A stretch of 38,710 bases of DNA from the NCBI GenBank assembly GCA_026996805.1, contig JALWKB010000188.1, positions 1 through 38,710 of the forward strand, written 5' to 3'. Shown here in pieces: positions 23,366-32,180 of the stretch. The notes below the pieces were generated by a model, which saw only the letters and a program-made list of their open reading frames with translations, was not told where the DNA came from and searched no databases. Position 1 is the stretch's first letter, and each line of letters starts with the position of its first letter. A program made the position numbers and the translations under genes. This DNA comes from Saprospiraceae bacterium (GTDB taxonomy: Bacteria; Bacteroidota; Bacteroidia; Chitinophagales; Saprospiraceae).

Positions 23366-23641
23366 ATGCGTTACTTTGCCGAGATCATCATCATGCCCAA
23401 GAAAGAACTCCTCGACCCACAGGGCAACACGGTCAAAAACAACCTGCACCTCCTCCAAATTGACAGCGTCATCGAGGTGCGCATCGGCAAATGCATCCAC
23501 ATGCAGCTGGAAGCTAATGACCGTGACGAAGCCACTCACATCGTCGAAAAGGCCTGCTCTGAGCTCCTCGCCAATCCCATCATCGAAGAGTACACCTACC
23601 GCCTACGCGAGCTGTCAAACTCCGAACAGTGCTCTTCGTAG
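23366..23641 (+). CDS. purS: Phosphoribosylformylglycinamidine synthase subunit PurS
   Basis: The 91-residue protein matches PurS through FAEIIIMPKKELLDPQGNTVKNNLHLLQ, then VIEVRIGKCIHMQLEA and LLANPIIEEYTYRL. PurS bridges PurL and PurQ in the fourth step of purine synthesis (FGAR to FGAM). Neither purL nor purQ is in the window, so the complex would be encoded at separate loci. The last 12 bases overlap the start of rsmI; the C-terminus extends about 10 residues beyond the usual family end. Confidence 0.85.
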   Translation: MRYFAEIIIMPKKELLDPQGNTVKNNLHLLQIDSVIEVRIGKCIHMQLEANDRDEATHIVEKACSELLANPIIEEYTYRLRELSNSEQCSS

Positions 23642-24297
23642 TGTCGACGCCCATCGGGCATCTGGAAGACATTACCTTGAGAGCTCTTCATACACTGCGC
23701 CAGGTCGAGCTCATCTTGTGCGAAGACACCCGTACGACGATGAAATTACTTCGCAAATACGATATTCACACGCCTATAAAATCGTACCACGCCTTTAACG
23801 AACACCGCCTCCTGCCTTCCATACTTCGGCGGCTACAAGCGGGTGAGCGCATCGCCTTGGTCACCGACGCTGGGACCCCTGCCGTCTCCGATCCCGGCTA
23901 CCTGCTCCTGCGCACTTGCATCGAACACGACATTCCCATTGATGTCGTGCCGGGGCCATCGGCCTTTCTCGTCGCGCTGTTGGTCTCAGGCTTTCCACCC
24001 CAGCCCTTTCACTTCGAGGGCTTCCTGCCCCGTCGCAAAGGGCGCAAAAAGCGCCTCGAATACCTGTCCGAAGTACCACACACCATCGTTATCTACGAAT
24101 CCCCCCACCGCCTGCAGAAATGCCTGGCAGAACTGATCCAATACCTCGGCCGTGAACGCCGTGCAGCCATCTGTCGCGAACTGACCAAAGTACACCAACA
24201 AGTCGTCCGCAATACGCTTCAAGCACTGTATGAAATGGTTGATCAAGGTGAAATACCCTCAAAAGGCGAATTTACCCTCGTCATCGGTCCGAAGTAA
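23629..24297 (+). CDS. rsmI: 16S rRNA (cytidine-1402-2'-O)-methyltransferase RsmI
   Basis: The 222-residue enzyme uses S-adenosylmethionine to methylate the ribose of C1402 in 16S rRNA. Visible motifs are VSTPIGHLEDITLRAL, CEDTRTTMKLL, IALVTDAGTPAVSDPGYLL, VVPGPSAFLVALLVSGF and FEGFLPRRKGRKKRLEYL, then ICRELTKVHQQVVRNTL. It is shorter than E. coli RsmI because the C-terminal helical extension is absent, as in many Bacteroidota. The start is GTG, overlapping purS by 13 bases; no alternative fits the TPIG motif better. A repeat copy GTATGAAATGG lies in its coding sequence near the end. Confidence 0.92.
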   Translation: MLFVVSTPIGHLEDITLRALHTLRQVELILCEDTRTTMKLLRKYDIHTPIKSYHAFNEHRLLPSILRRLQAGERIALVTDAGTPAVSDPGYLLLRTCIEHDIPIDVVPGPSAFLVALLVSGFPPQPFHFEGFLPRRKGRKKRLEYLSEVPHTIVIYESPHRLQKCLAELIQYLGRERRAAICRELTKVHQQVVRNTLQALYEMVDQGEIPSKGEFTLVIGPK

Positions 24298-24317
24298 ACC
24301 CTTCGCCCTTTAGAAGA

Positions 24318-24334
24318 GGCGTAAAATTTCATAC
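24318..24334 (-). repeat. Dispersed 17-mer copy ahead of the secreted propeller gene
   Basis: Read on the minus strand this is GTATGAAATTTTACGCC, differing in one base from the copy at the tig start (34279-34295). It lies in the 50-base gap between rsmI and the next gene, 14 bases before that gene's ATG, and overlaps a TACCTTAG box (24332-24339). Confidence 0.7.
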
Positions 24335-24347
24335 CTTAGGGAAAAAA

Positions 24348-25922
24348 ATGTACCGCCCGCTCGTCGTTCCCTTACTTGTCGCCTATATCTGCATGGGCCT
24401 CTCCGTACGTAGCCAAAATGCCCTTTTGCGCCTTGGCCACCCCGAGCGCACCGAGACTATTTCGGGTATCACATCCACTCCTCAGGGAGGTTGGGTACTA
24501 TGCGGGTATACCGATGCTTTTGACGATACCCCACAGGGCGATGCCATCCTTATACGGCTCGACAGTCACCTCAGCTTTGAGGACGCGGTGAGCATCGGCA
24601 CCCCCTATGAGGATATGCTTATCGACATCCAACAGGATTTCCACAGAGGGTACTACGCCGTCGGATGGACAAAATCTCCTCGTAGCGATTACGACGGTTG
24701 GATAGTACGGCTGGGCGAGGCCCTCGACACAGTGTGGATGATTCGCATCGGTGGTGCCAGTACTGATCAGCTGTGGACCGTCCTACCTACCTTCAACGGG
24801 TGCATCGCGATCGGCAGTACTCGCTCATGGGGCTCTGGCCAGACCGATGCGTGGGTACTCTTTGTAGACTCCTCTGGTACAGTATACCGCAACTTCACCT
24901 ATGGCTCCACCAGCGACGACGCCCCCGAAAACGATTACGAAGAAGCCGTGGCAAGGGGCATCCTCGATAGTGATGGACGGTTAGTGCTCACCTCGCTGAC
25001 CAATGCATTCGATAACGATCTGTATCACATATGGCTGACCATCATCGACACTGCTACGGGCGATATCCTCTACCAATACGCCTATCCCCATGACGACGAA
25101 TCCTCCGTATGGCACATCGGCGAAATGCCCAACGACCGAGGATATCTCCTCCCCGGCACACTTGTCGATCCCGAAAGCGGTGAAGCACGCCTATGGCTTG
25201 CGCATCTCGACACCAGCGGTCGGCTGCTCCAACAGCAATGGTACGACTTCCCGAATCACTGGGAAGAAGTGTTTTACATCTACACGACCCGGAAGCGGTG
25301 CTATCTCGCCGCCTATCTCGACGACGGCCGTGGCAAATGGCGATCCTTACTGCTGGGACTGCGCAATATCAATGCCATCGATTTTGCCCTCGCCTTTAAA
25401 ATAAATGATCTCGATTGGCTCTCTGTCGTGACTGCAGATGCGGGCGGCAATCCCATCTGGGTCGGTGTCACCACCGATACGGTGCGCTGGAACATGGATG
25501 TGAGCATAGCGCGCATTACAGACGTTGATCCACTGCATTGTACAGCGTTTCAGAGCCAAACACTCTACCGCTCCCCTGCTAATCTCTCCCTTGCACCGCT
25601 ATCCTTCGTCAAAAAAGCCCATCCCATTGCCTATCTGCCCGTGCACTGTACCATCGAGCATGCCGATTTGCCCTCAACATGGTTTTGTCGACCCACGAAG
25701 ACAAAAGATTCCCCCACCGGCACGTCCTGCAACGAGCGGTCTACCCTTTATCACGTGATCCGCACAAACTCTTCCACGCTTGCGATTGATGTAATGGGGC
25801 ATAAAATCAAAGGCGCACCATTTCATACGCCAACTCCTCCCCTTCTATATCTCAGTGGTCTGCGTGGTAGCCTTTGGGGACGCCTGCACAAGCAGAAATC
25901 CATTTGTCCTGAACGCCGTTAA
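24348..25922 (+). CDS. Secreted beta-propeller-like protein
   Basis: The 524-residue product begins with a signal peptide (MYRPLVVPLLVAYICMG, cleavage near VRSQ). Repeating units follow with a shared pattern of Gly-rich turn, strand and D-W-V-x-x-x-D: GGWVLCGYTDAFDD-DAILIRLDS, YYAVGWTKSPRSDYDGWIVRLGE and CIAIGSTRSWGSGQTDAWVLFVDS. These look like propeller blades found in many surface proteins of Bacteroidota. The last 50 residues, NSSTLAIDVMGHKIKGAPF and LYLSGLRGSLWGRLHK, resemble a degraded T9SS tail, but the typical PNP motif is missing. Function is unknown. The end converges on the helicase gene with a four-base overlap of stop codons. Confidence 0.6.
   Translation: MYRPLVVPLLVAYICMGLSVRSQNALLRLGHPERTETISGITSTPQGGWVLCGYTDAFDDTPQGDAILIRLDSHLSFEDAVSIGTPYEDMLIDIQQDFHRGYYAVGWTKSPRSDYDGWIVRLGEALDTVWMIRIGGASTDQLWTVLPTFNGCIAIGSTRSWGSGQTDAWVLFVDSSGTVYRNFTYGSTSDDAPENDYEEAVARGILDSDGRLVLTSLTNAFDNDLYHIWLTIIDTATGDILYQYAYPHDDESSVWHIGEMPNDRGYLLPGTLVDPESGEARLWLAHLDTSGRLLQQQWYDFPNHWEEVFYIYTTRKRCYLAAYLDDGRGKWRSLLLGLRNINAIDFALAFKINDLDWLSVVTADAGGNPIWVGVTTDTVRWNMDVSIARITDVDPLHCTAFQSQTLYRSPANLSLAPLSFVKKAHPIAYLPVHCTIEHADLPSTWFCRPTKTKDSPTGTSCNERSTLYHVIRTNSSTLAIDVMGHKIKGAPFHTPTPPLLYLSGLRGSLWGRLHKQKSICPERR
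25799..25828. repeat. Inverted pair of the dispersed repeat near a convergent gene end
   Basis: GCATAAAAT (25799-25807) and ATTTCATAC (25820-25828) face each other across CAAAGGCGCACC. The right arm is a full consensus copy on the minus strand (GTATGAAATGGTGCGCC) and the left arm has one changed base. Outer bases GGC and GCC extend the stem. It lies in the last codons of the secreted propeller gene, about 100 bases from the convergent stop codons. Confidence 0.6.
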
Positions 25923-27961
25923 TCGGCTTTGGCCATCAGCTGCTCGACCTCTGTCGAGGTAATCCACTTGCCGTGCTGACGTATCCAAGCCATCCATTGC
26001 CGATAGGTGGGATGCGATTGGAGTGTGGCGGCGTTGCCTGTGACGATGAGCTTGGTCTTTGCTCGGGTGATGGCGACGTTCAATCGACGTAAATCGCTCA
26101 AAAAGCCGATCTCACCACGCAGATTGGAGCGCACCAGGCTCAGCAAAATGACTTCTTTTTCGCGTCCCTGAAAGCCGTCGACGGTGTGAATTTCGACATC
26201 GGTGTGTGCGCAGAGACGGCGCAAAAGCGCTACCTGCTCTTCATAGGGGCTGATCACGCCAATATCACGAGGAGCCAGGCCGAGCTGTAGGCCGTCCATC
26301 AAAGCCATGTGTAACCATTGGGCCTCCGCCGCATTGTAGTAGGAGGTCTGTCCACGTCGGCGCTTTTCGCTGTCGGGCGGCGTATCTAGCCAGACGAGCG
26401 GCACTTCGGGATCCCAAAGGGCGTGCGTCAGTGCACTGGGGCTATCGGGCCATCGAAAATCTGGGTAGTCCATCAATGTGCGTTGTGCCACCGACGGAGC
26501 AGCGCGCAGCTTTCCACTGTAAAAGGCCTGCGATGGAAATGCCATGAGGCGTTCGTGCATGCGGTACTGAATGGTCAACATCTGGGATGCTTCGTCTCCA
26601 TAGCGTTCCATGCAGCGTTCAAAGAGCGTGCGACTCAGATGCTCCCATGCTTCGCGGGCCAAAACAGTCGGCGGCAGCTGTCTATGGTCGCCCGCCAGTA
26701 CGTAACGCTTCGACTTGAGCATGGGTATCAGGCAGGCAGGCTCTAAACTCTGTGTCGCCTCATCGATGACCACCACATCGAAGTGCTGACCGTCCAACCA
26801 GTCGTGACCAGCACCGATATTGGTGGCACATACCACCTCCGCCTGGCGGATGATGTCGGCGATGATGCGGCGCTCCAGCTCTTGCCACTGTTGTTGGAGG
26901 GGCTCGATGGTCTGTTGGATTTCGATCCATTGGGCCATCTGGCGAAATACTTCTGGCCGCACGCCGCGGAATGCCCTACCCGACTTTGCCTTCTCGAGTA
27001 TTTGCGCATCGCTCAACCCCCGGCGCCAACGCTGCGTAGGTGCCTGCCACCGATTGCGCTCGTGGTAGAGCGCATCGAGCCTTTCGCGCAATGCGCGAAG
27101 CTCGCCGTAGCGGTCGTGTCTGGTCATCAGATGCGTCAAACTGTGCTCTTCAAGCGCCGGCAACATCTTGGCGGGATGCCCCAGGCGCACTATCCGAAGC
27201 CCTCGCAAGATGAGGCGTTCGGCGAGATTGTCGACCGCTACGTTGGAATCTGCACACGCGAGCACACGCTGCCCGTTGCGACACTGCGCTTCGATCAAAG
27301 CCGCTACTGTGGTAGTCTTACCCGTGCCGGGGGGACCGTGAATGAGATACAAGGGTGCTGTAGCCAACGCCCCATGCACTGCCGATTGTTGCGAAGCATT
27401 TAATTCCGACATAGGGTCTACAAGGGATGCCTCGCTCCGATGGATGCGGGCCTTACCGAGTACAATCTGCCGCAGCGTATCGTGCGACCTTAAAGATTGC
27501 AAGGCCTCGTCCATGCGCTGAAAGGGCAGGTCGTTGACAAACAGATCCAAGCGTATCCCGCGGCCGAAGGCATAGCGCGGCACGACATCGCTGAAGCCCA
27601 CGACGATGACAAACTTGCTCTTTTGCAATACGGTACCCGTCACCTCCTTGCCCGTGGGATTGCCCCTGCTGACCAACACGACGTCACCCACCTTGATCTC
27701 CGTAGGAGGGAGGGGACCCGCTCCGCTGTATTTGACCAGATATAGGCCTAAGGGATCCCTACCTGCTCGGCGCCCCATGAGGTGGAGAATGGCACGCCCG
27801 CGATTGGCACGTTCCTGACCACTTAGCCGACGTATTTCATCGAGGTGAAATCGAATCTGTGCCTCCCGCTCAATCTTCAACCACCTGCGAAAGTATTGCA
27901 CATACTCCCGCACCTCAGACCAAAGCTGCACATCACCGTCTTTTCGCCCATGTAGCTTCAT
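25919..27961 (-). CDS. IGHMBP2/UPF1-like superfamily 1 helicase
   Basis: The 680-residue protein has an N-terminal beta-barrel-like region (GDVVLVSRGNPTGKEVTGTVLQ) and then the full set of SF1 helicase motifs. Motif I is GPPGTGKTTT; it is followed by VLACADSNVAVDNLAERL (Ia), VVVIDEATQSLEP (II, DEAT), LAGDHRQLPPTV (III), TIQYRMHERLMAFPS (IV), and the C-terminal VDGFQGREKEVILLSLVRSN (V) and LNVAITRAK (VI). Eukaryotic relatives IGHMBP2 and UPF1 unwind RNA or DNA 5'-to-3'; bacterial homologues are common in Bacteroidota, with uncharacterised roles. A helical insertion between motifs Ia and II matches the stalk region. It is divergent from the ARPP-1 gene. Confidence 0.88.
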   Translation of the reverse strand: MKLHGRKDGDVQLWSEVREYVQYFRRWLKIEREAQIRFHLDEIRRLSGQERANRGRAILHLMGRRAGRDPLGLYLVKYSGAGPLPPTEIKVGDVVLVSRGNPTGKEVTGTVLQKSKFVIVVGFSDVVPRYAFGRGIRLDLFVNDLPFQRMDEALQSLRSHDTLRQIVLGKARIHRSEASLVDPMSELNASQQSAVHGALATAPLYLIHGPPGTGKTTTVAALIEAQCRNGQRVLACADSNVAVDNLAERLILRGLRIVRLGHPAKMLPALEEHSLTHLMTRHDRYGELRALRERLDALYHERNRWQAPTQRWRRGLSDAQILEKAKSGRAFRGVRPEVFRQMAQWIEIQQTIEPLQQQWQELERRIIADIIRQAEVVCATNIGAGHDWLDGQHFDVVVIDEATQSLEPACLIPMLKSKRYVLAGDHRQLPPTVLAREAWEHLSRTLFERCMERYGDEASQMLTIQYRMHERLMAFPSQAFYSGKLRAAPSVAQRTLMDYPDFRWPDSPSALTHALWDPEVPLVWLDTPPDSEKRRRGQTSYYNAAEAQWLHMALMDGLQLGLAPRDIGVISPYEEQVALLRRLCAHTDVEIHTVDGFQGREKEVILLSLVRSNLRGEIGFLSDLRRLNVAITRAKTKLIVTGNAATLQSHPTYRQWMAWIRQHGKWITSTEVEQLMAKAD

Positions 27962-28147
27962 CTCGACGATTTATGAAATGGTCGAACATCCGTATTTCAA
28001 CCGGCACTCTTATCCTCCGTCCATTGTACACAAGATCCAAACATTGCAGTTGCCTTTCACACTTGAAAAGCAAATCACACTGCGAAGGTGCAACTTTATG
28101 ACAAGCCAAATGGGTTTTGAGGGTAAAATCAAAAATTTTATTGACCC
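27962..28147. other. Divergent intergenic region, helicase and ARPP-1 gene
   Basis: This region must hold promoters for both genes, yet I find no clear TAnnTTTG on either strand. It contains a one-mismatch copy of the repeat, TTATGAAATGGTCGAAC (27971-27987), 10 bases from the helicase start. A small palindrome TAAAAT-CAAAA-ATTTTA lies about 10 bases before the ARPP-1 ATG. Confidence 0.35.
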
Positions 28148-29443
28148 ATGACGACAGTACAAGATGTCAAGCCAGCCGATGTACTTCAAGCCCTCATAGA
28201 TTCACTGCAGTTGGGGCAACCGCAGACCCACCGCAACATGACGGTTATTCCCCTCTTTGGAACGACCTTTGATGCCTTGGACTACGCCTTGGGAGAAAGT
28301 CTGATGAAAAAAGGCCTGCTGAGCTTTACCGAAGTGTCGGAGTCCGGATCGGTGGGACATCTCCTCGCCCACAATACCTCCTCCCAAAAGGCCCTCCTCA
28401 TCGAAGGTGAAGAGCTCCGTGGGGCAAAGCAAAACCGCACCATCAACACGACCGTGCTGCTCAAAGAACAAAGCAAAACTGTCATCCCCGTCACCTGCAC
28501 CGAGCGCAACCGCTGGTCGTATCGACACCGTAGAGCCCCATTCAGAGAAGTTTTCGAACACGACCGACACCAAAGAGATTTACGCACGAGAGCAGCACAG
28601 CGCCAGATTAGGCGTTTGCGATCCACTATCCGACAATTGGAACAAGCTATCCTACAAGCCAGACAAATGCGCGAGCGTCTGATCCATGTAATTGAAGCCG
28701 ATAGCGATTATGACCCTCACGAAGACCAACTCCAGATGATCAACGATTTCATACGCCAAAACGAACAATACCTGCAGACAATTCGGGAACGGTTGCGACA
28801 AATTCAATTGATGCAGACCACTGATGCTGACAATTTCTATGATGACAGATACAGTGAAAGTCGAAGGATGGAATACGACGACTACGTGAGCCATCGCATG
28901 CGCCGTCTCATCAATGAATCTGTCTCGCAAAGTCTGCTCCACTCGAGCATGCCCCGTGCAAACCAACACCGCATGTGGAGGGAAATTGATGACTACATGG
29001 CGGCTTACAAAATGGATATTCCCACAAGCGCATTTTCAGAGGTCAAACACCGAGTGAAATCCAGATATGAGGATTATCTCGATGCCTATCATTGTCAAGA
29101 GGATCAAATCGGTGCCCTCATACTCCTCGACGGAGCGAACATCAGCTTGCAAATACTTCCACACAAGGGCAAGTTTTCACACGTCTTCGATAAGTTTGTC
29201 AGTAGCCATGCTTTGGATGCCTCCCTTCACGCCAAACGCCACCCCACCACCAAAGTCCTCTCGGATGAAGAGGCGCTTGAGCTTGCCAACGACTTTATCC
29301 GCAGCATTTCTCAGTCAAAAATGGTGGCCAATCCAGCGGTAGCACTGGGAGTCGACATACGCTTCATGCATCACCAAGCCGGCGGCTCAGCACTGGTCTA
29401 CGAAGACGAACCCGTCTATCTGTTTTGTTACTCGCGCAATTAA
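28148..29443 (+). CDS. ARPP-1-family protein with a long charged insertion
   Basis: The 431-residue cytoplasmic protein matches the ARPP-1 (PF20208-type) domain in two pieces. The first, residues 30-125, reads NMTVIPLFGTTFDALDYALGE, FTEVSESGSVGHLLAHN, LLIEGEELRGAKQNRTINTT and VIPVTCTERNRWSY. The second, residues 272-431, reads NQHRMWREIDDYMAAY, IPTSAFSEV, QIGALILLDG and LGVDIRFMHH. Between them are about 135 residues that I do not associate with the family: a highly charged, Arg/Gln/Glu-rich helix (residues 140-225), probably coiled coil, then a Tyr/Asp/Arg-rich linker. The family's biochemical function is not established. There is no signal peptide. A two-part terminator follows 85 bases after the stop, so it is probably monocistronic. 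Confidence 0.72.
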   Translation: MTTVQDVKPADVLQALIDSLQLGQPQTHRNMTVIPLFGTTFDALDYALGESLMKKGLLSFTEVSESGSVGHLLAHNTSSQKALLIEGEELRGAKQNRTINTTVLLKEQSKTVIPVTCTERNRWSYRHRRAPFREVFEHDRHQRDLRTRAAQRQIRRLRSTIRQLEQAILQARQMRERLIHVIEADSDYDPHEDQLQMINDFIRQNEQYLQTIRERLRQIQLMQTTDADNFYDDRYSESRRMEYDDYVSHRMRRLINESVSQSLLHSSMPRANQHRMWREIDDYMAAYKMDIPTSAFSEVKHRVKSRYEDYLDAYHCQEDQIGALILLDGANISLQILPHKGKFSHVFDKFVSSHALDASLHAKRHPTTKVLSDEEALELANDFIRSISQSKMVANPAVALGVDIRFMHHQAGGSALVYEDEPVYLFCYSRN

Positions 29444-29527
29444 AATGGTAGGCAAATGCAAATCACCTCAACCCACACCGCTACTTCCACCTCTTAAAAT
29501 CCTTTACACCGACCTCATCCGGCAAGA

Positions 29528-29581
29528 CCAAGGCTGCCCGATCACTCCCCGTGGTCGGGTCAGGCCTTGGCGTTTTTTTTT
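29528..29581 (+). terminator. Two-tier intrinsic terminator after the ARPP-1 gene
   Basis: The outer stem CCAAGGC (29528-29534) pairs with GCCTTGG (29564-29570). The inner stem CCCGATCAC (29537-29545) pairs with GTGGTCGGG (29551-29559) around TCCCC. Nine T residues follow. The tail TTTTCATAC makes it run into a degenerate copy of the window's dispersed repeat. Confidence 0.85.
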
Positions 29582-29626
29582 CATACATTCCTGTCAATTT
29601 CATGGTAGAGAGCCCGCCGATCGGCG

Positions 29627-29634
29627 TATCTTTA
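29627..29634 (+). promoter_or_regulatory. Probable -7 box (TATCTTTA) of the PLP enzyme gene
   Basis: TATCTTTA lies 16 bases before the ATG. The last base differs from the TAnnTTTG consensus. It follows the strong terminator, consistent with a new transcription unit starting here. Confidence 0.4.
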
Positions 29635-29650
29635 TCCCAAACAGCACATC

Positions 29651-30931
29651 ATGGACCGAAGGCAGTTTATTGGCGACAGTCTGAGTGCGGGCATGGCACT
29701 GCTCGGTTGGAGACACATCGAACGCCTGACCGAGGAGCTTACGGGACTATTACCACCCCAACCAATGTCTCTTGAGCCGGAGGAGTCTTTTTGGCGGGAG
29801 GTCAAAGCTGCGTATACGGTGAGTCCGCACATTCTCAATCTCAACAACGGGGGAGTCAGCCCGCAGCCCCGCATTGTCCAGCGCGCCGTAGAGCGCTACC
29901 ATCAGTTTAGCAACGAGCTGCCCTCCCACTACATGTGGCATATATTGGGCAAAGGCCGTGAAACGGTGCGCCAACAGCTGGCGGATTTGGCCGGTTGTGA
30001 TGCCGAGGAGATTGCCATTCAGCGCAATGCTACAGAGGCCTTGGAGACGATCATCTTCGGATTAAAATTGCGAGCTGGTGATGAAATTGTCGCCGCCCGA
30101 CAGGATTATCCCAGCATGATCAATGCTTGGAAACAACGTGCCCACCGCGACGGCATCCGCATACGATGGGTCAACCTCCAACTGCCCTCTACCGATGAAG
30201 ACTATCTCACCCGCGCCTATGTCGACCAGTTTACCGAACGCACCCGAGCCGTCCACCTCACCCATATGATCAACTGGTGTGGACAAATTTTGCCCGTACG
30301 GCGCATTGCCCGCGAGGCCCACCGACGTGGCATAGCAGTCATCGTCGACGGAGCGCAGACCTTTGCGCATATCGATTTCGACATTCCATCGCTTGAGTGC
30401 GATTACTTTGGTACAAGTCTGCACAAATGGCTTTGCGCTCCCTTTGGCACGGGCATGCTCTACGTGCGCAAGTCTAAAATTTCGTCGCTGTATCCTCTCT
30501 TTGGTGCCCCCGATGGGCCGGAGAGCACCGACATCCGAAAGTTCGAACACCTCGGCACGCGCTCCTTTGCGCTCGAGCTGGCCATAGCACAAGCCATCCA
30601 GTTGCAAAATCGCATCGGTACCCGACGCAAACATCGGCGCCTCTACGCATTGACGGACTACTGGGTGCAAGCTGTTCAGGGGCATCCCCGCATACAGATT
30701 CACACTGCGGTAGATCCAAAATGGTGTGGGGCACTGGCGCTCGTACAAGTCGATGGCCTTACCCCCAATGAGCTTTCCGCACGCCTGTTTAACCGCTACC
30801 GCATCCACACCGTGGCCATCCAATGGGAAGACATTCGCGGTGTGCGCTTCTCACCACATGTGTATACCCTTAAGGAAGACTTAGACAGATTGGTCGATGC
30901 GCTGCTCGAGATCGCTGAGCAATCCCAATGA
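29651..30931 (+). CDS. Tat-exported class V aminotransferase-fold PLP enzyme
   Basis: The 426-residue protein opens with a twin-arginine signal: MDRRQFIGDSLSAGMALLG. This suggests export of the folded holoenzyme. The body is a fold-type I PLP domain of the cysteine desulfurase / isopenicillin-N epimerase group: NLNNGGVSPQPRIVQRAV, IAIQRNATEALETII, HLTHMINWCGQILPVRRI, VIVDGAQTFAHIDFDI, and DYFGTSLHKWLCAPFGTGMLYV with the PLP-binding Lys. The C-terminal part has VRFSPHVYTLKEDLDRLVDALLEI. Bacteroidota and other phyla carry such Tat-signal PLP enzymes whose substrates are mostly unknown. The conserved Cys loop of NifS/SufS is not evident, so desulfurase activity is not supported. It ends 5 bases from the convergent clpX stop. 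Confidence 0.83.
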   Translation: MDRRQFIGDSLSAGMALLGWRHIERLTEELTGLLPPQPMSLEPEESFWREVKAAYTVSPHILNLNNGGVSPQPRIVQRAVERYHQFSNELPSHYMWHILGKGRETVRQQLADLAGCDAEEIAIQRNATEALETIIFGLKLRAGDEIVAARQDYPSMINAWKQRAHRDGIRIRWVNLQLPSTDEDYLTRAYVDQFTERTRAVHLTHMINWCGQILPVRRIAREAHRRGIAVIVDGAQTFAHIDFDIPSLECDYFGTSLHKWLCAPFGTGMLYVRKSKISSLYPLFGAPDGPESTDIRKFEHLGTRSFALELAIAQAIQLQNRIGTRRKHRRLYALTDYWVQAVQGHPRIQIHTAVDPKWCGALALVQVDGLTPNELSARLFNRYRIHTVAIQWEDIRGVRFSPHVYTLKEDLDRLVDALLEIAEQSQ

Positions 30932-30936
30932 GCCAT

Positions 30937-32172
30937 TTAGGCTGCCTTATCGGCGAGCAGCTGACTCCTTTCGAGCTGTCGCTGCGCGTACTCTACCGTG
31001 AGCACAAAGGTGTCGGGGCGATTTGAGCCGTTGGAGGGTATTTCATACATCGCCTCTGTCATGATGGCTTCGCAGATGGAGCGCAGGCCACGTGCGCCGA
31101 GCTTGTACTCCATAGCCGTCCGCGCTATAAATCGCAAGGTCTCGTCGGGCACTTCTAAGCGCACGCCGTCGAGCTCAAACAGGTATTGGTATTGCTTGAT
31201 CAGCGCATTGCGCGGTTCGGTCAATATGCGCATGAGCTCTTCTTCGCCCAGTGGATCCAGGTAGGTCAACACGGGCAATCGGCCGAGCAGTTCGGGTATG
31301 AGCCCGTACTTCTTCAAGTCTTGGTGGGTGACGTATTTGAAGAGGTTTTCCTTGTCGATGGGTGCCCGATGCTTTCCGTTATAGCCGATGACGCTGGTGT
31401 TGAGCCTTCGGGCAATGATCTTATCCAGGCCGTCAAAGGCCCCACCGCAGATGAAGAGGATGTTTTCGGTATTGATGTCGATCATGTGTTGCTCGGGGTG
31501 TTTGCGTCCTCCCTGGGGAGGCACTTTGACGACACTGCCTTCGAGGATTTTCAGGAGGGCCTGCTGGACGCCTTCGCCCGACACATCGCGCGTGATGGAG
31601 GGATTGTCGGATTTGCGAGCGATCTTGTCGATTTCGTCGATGTAGACGATGCCCTTTTCGGCCGCTTTGACATTGTAATCGCATGCCTGGAGCAGCCGTA
31701 CGAGCATGCTCTCCACGTCTTCTCCCACGTAGCCGGCTTCGGTAAAGACCGTGGCATCGACTATGGCAAAGGGCACGTCTAAAAACTTGGCAATGGTCTT
31801 GGCCAATAGGGTCTTTCCCGTGCCCGTCTCGCCAACCATTAAAATGTTGGACTTCTCAAGCTCGACATCGGACTCCGATCGCTGACGGATGCGCTTGTAG
31901 TGGTTGTATACCGCTACGGCCAAATAGCGCTTGGCCTTATCCTGACCGATGACGTATTGATTGAGAAACTCGTAGATATCTCGCGGTGAAAACTCCTGGG
32001 GTTCGCGCGGTGAAAAAACGGACTCGTCGCGATTTTTTTCGGATTCGGTTACGATTTCATACGCATGCCGCACACAGCTATCGCATATATGGGCGTCGAT
32101 GCCTGCGACGAGCATAGCTGTTTCATCTTGCTCTTTGCCGCAAAAAGAACAATATAAATCTTCGTCAAACAT
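30937..32172 (-). CDS. clpX: ATP-dependent Clp protease ATP-binding subunit ClpX
   Basis: The 411-residue AAA+ unfoldase recognises substrates and feeds them into ClpP. The N-terminal zinc-binding domain has four cysteines (8, 11, 30, 33). Then come Walker [16 protein letters not shown], Walker [14 protein letters not shown], the pore-loop segment near [12 protein letters not shown], sensor region [18 protein letters not shown], the IGF-like loop region for ClpP docking (here [11 protein letters not shown] rather than IGF) and the C-terminal [13 protein letters not shown]. The clpP stop lies 8 bases upstream. Two GTATGAAAT copies (31040 and 32054) lie in its coding sequence. Confidence 0.96.
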   Translation of the reverse strand: MFDEDLYCSFCGKEQDETAMLVAGIDAHICDSCVRHAYEIVTESEKNRDESVFSPREPQEFSPRDIYEFLNQYVIGQDKAKRYLAVAVYNHYKRIRQRSESDVELEKSNILMVGETGTGKTLLAKTIAKFLDVPFAIVDATVFTEAGYVGEDVESMLVRLLQACDYNVKAAEKGIVYIDEIDKIARKSDNPSITRDVSGEGVQQALLKILEGSVVKVPPQGGRKHPEQHMIDINTENILFICGGAFDGLDKIIARRLNTSVIGYNGKHRAPIDKENLFKYVTHQDLKKYGLIPELLGRLPVLTYLDPLGEEELMRILTEPRNALIKQYQYLFELDGVRLEVPDETLRFIARTAMEYKLGARGLRSICEAIMTEAMYEIPSNGSNRPDTFVLTVEYAQRQLERSQLLADKAA

Positions 32173-32180
32173 GGCTGCAC

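Noticed and set aside
24348-25922. Certain T9SS cargo status for the propeller-like protein
   Set aside because: The tail has D-x-MGHKI and a late LYLSGL segment but lacks the PNP motif and the final pattern; kept only as a possibility in the annotation.
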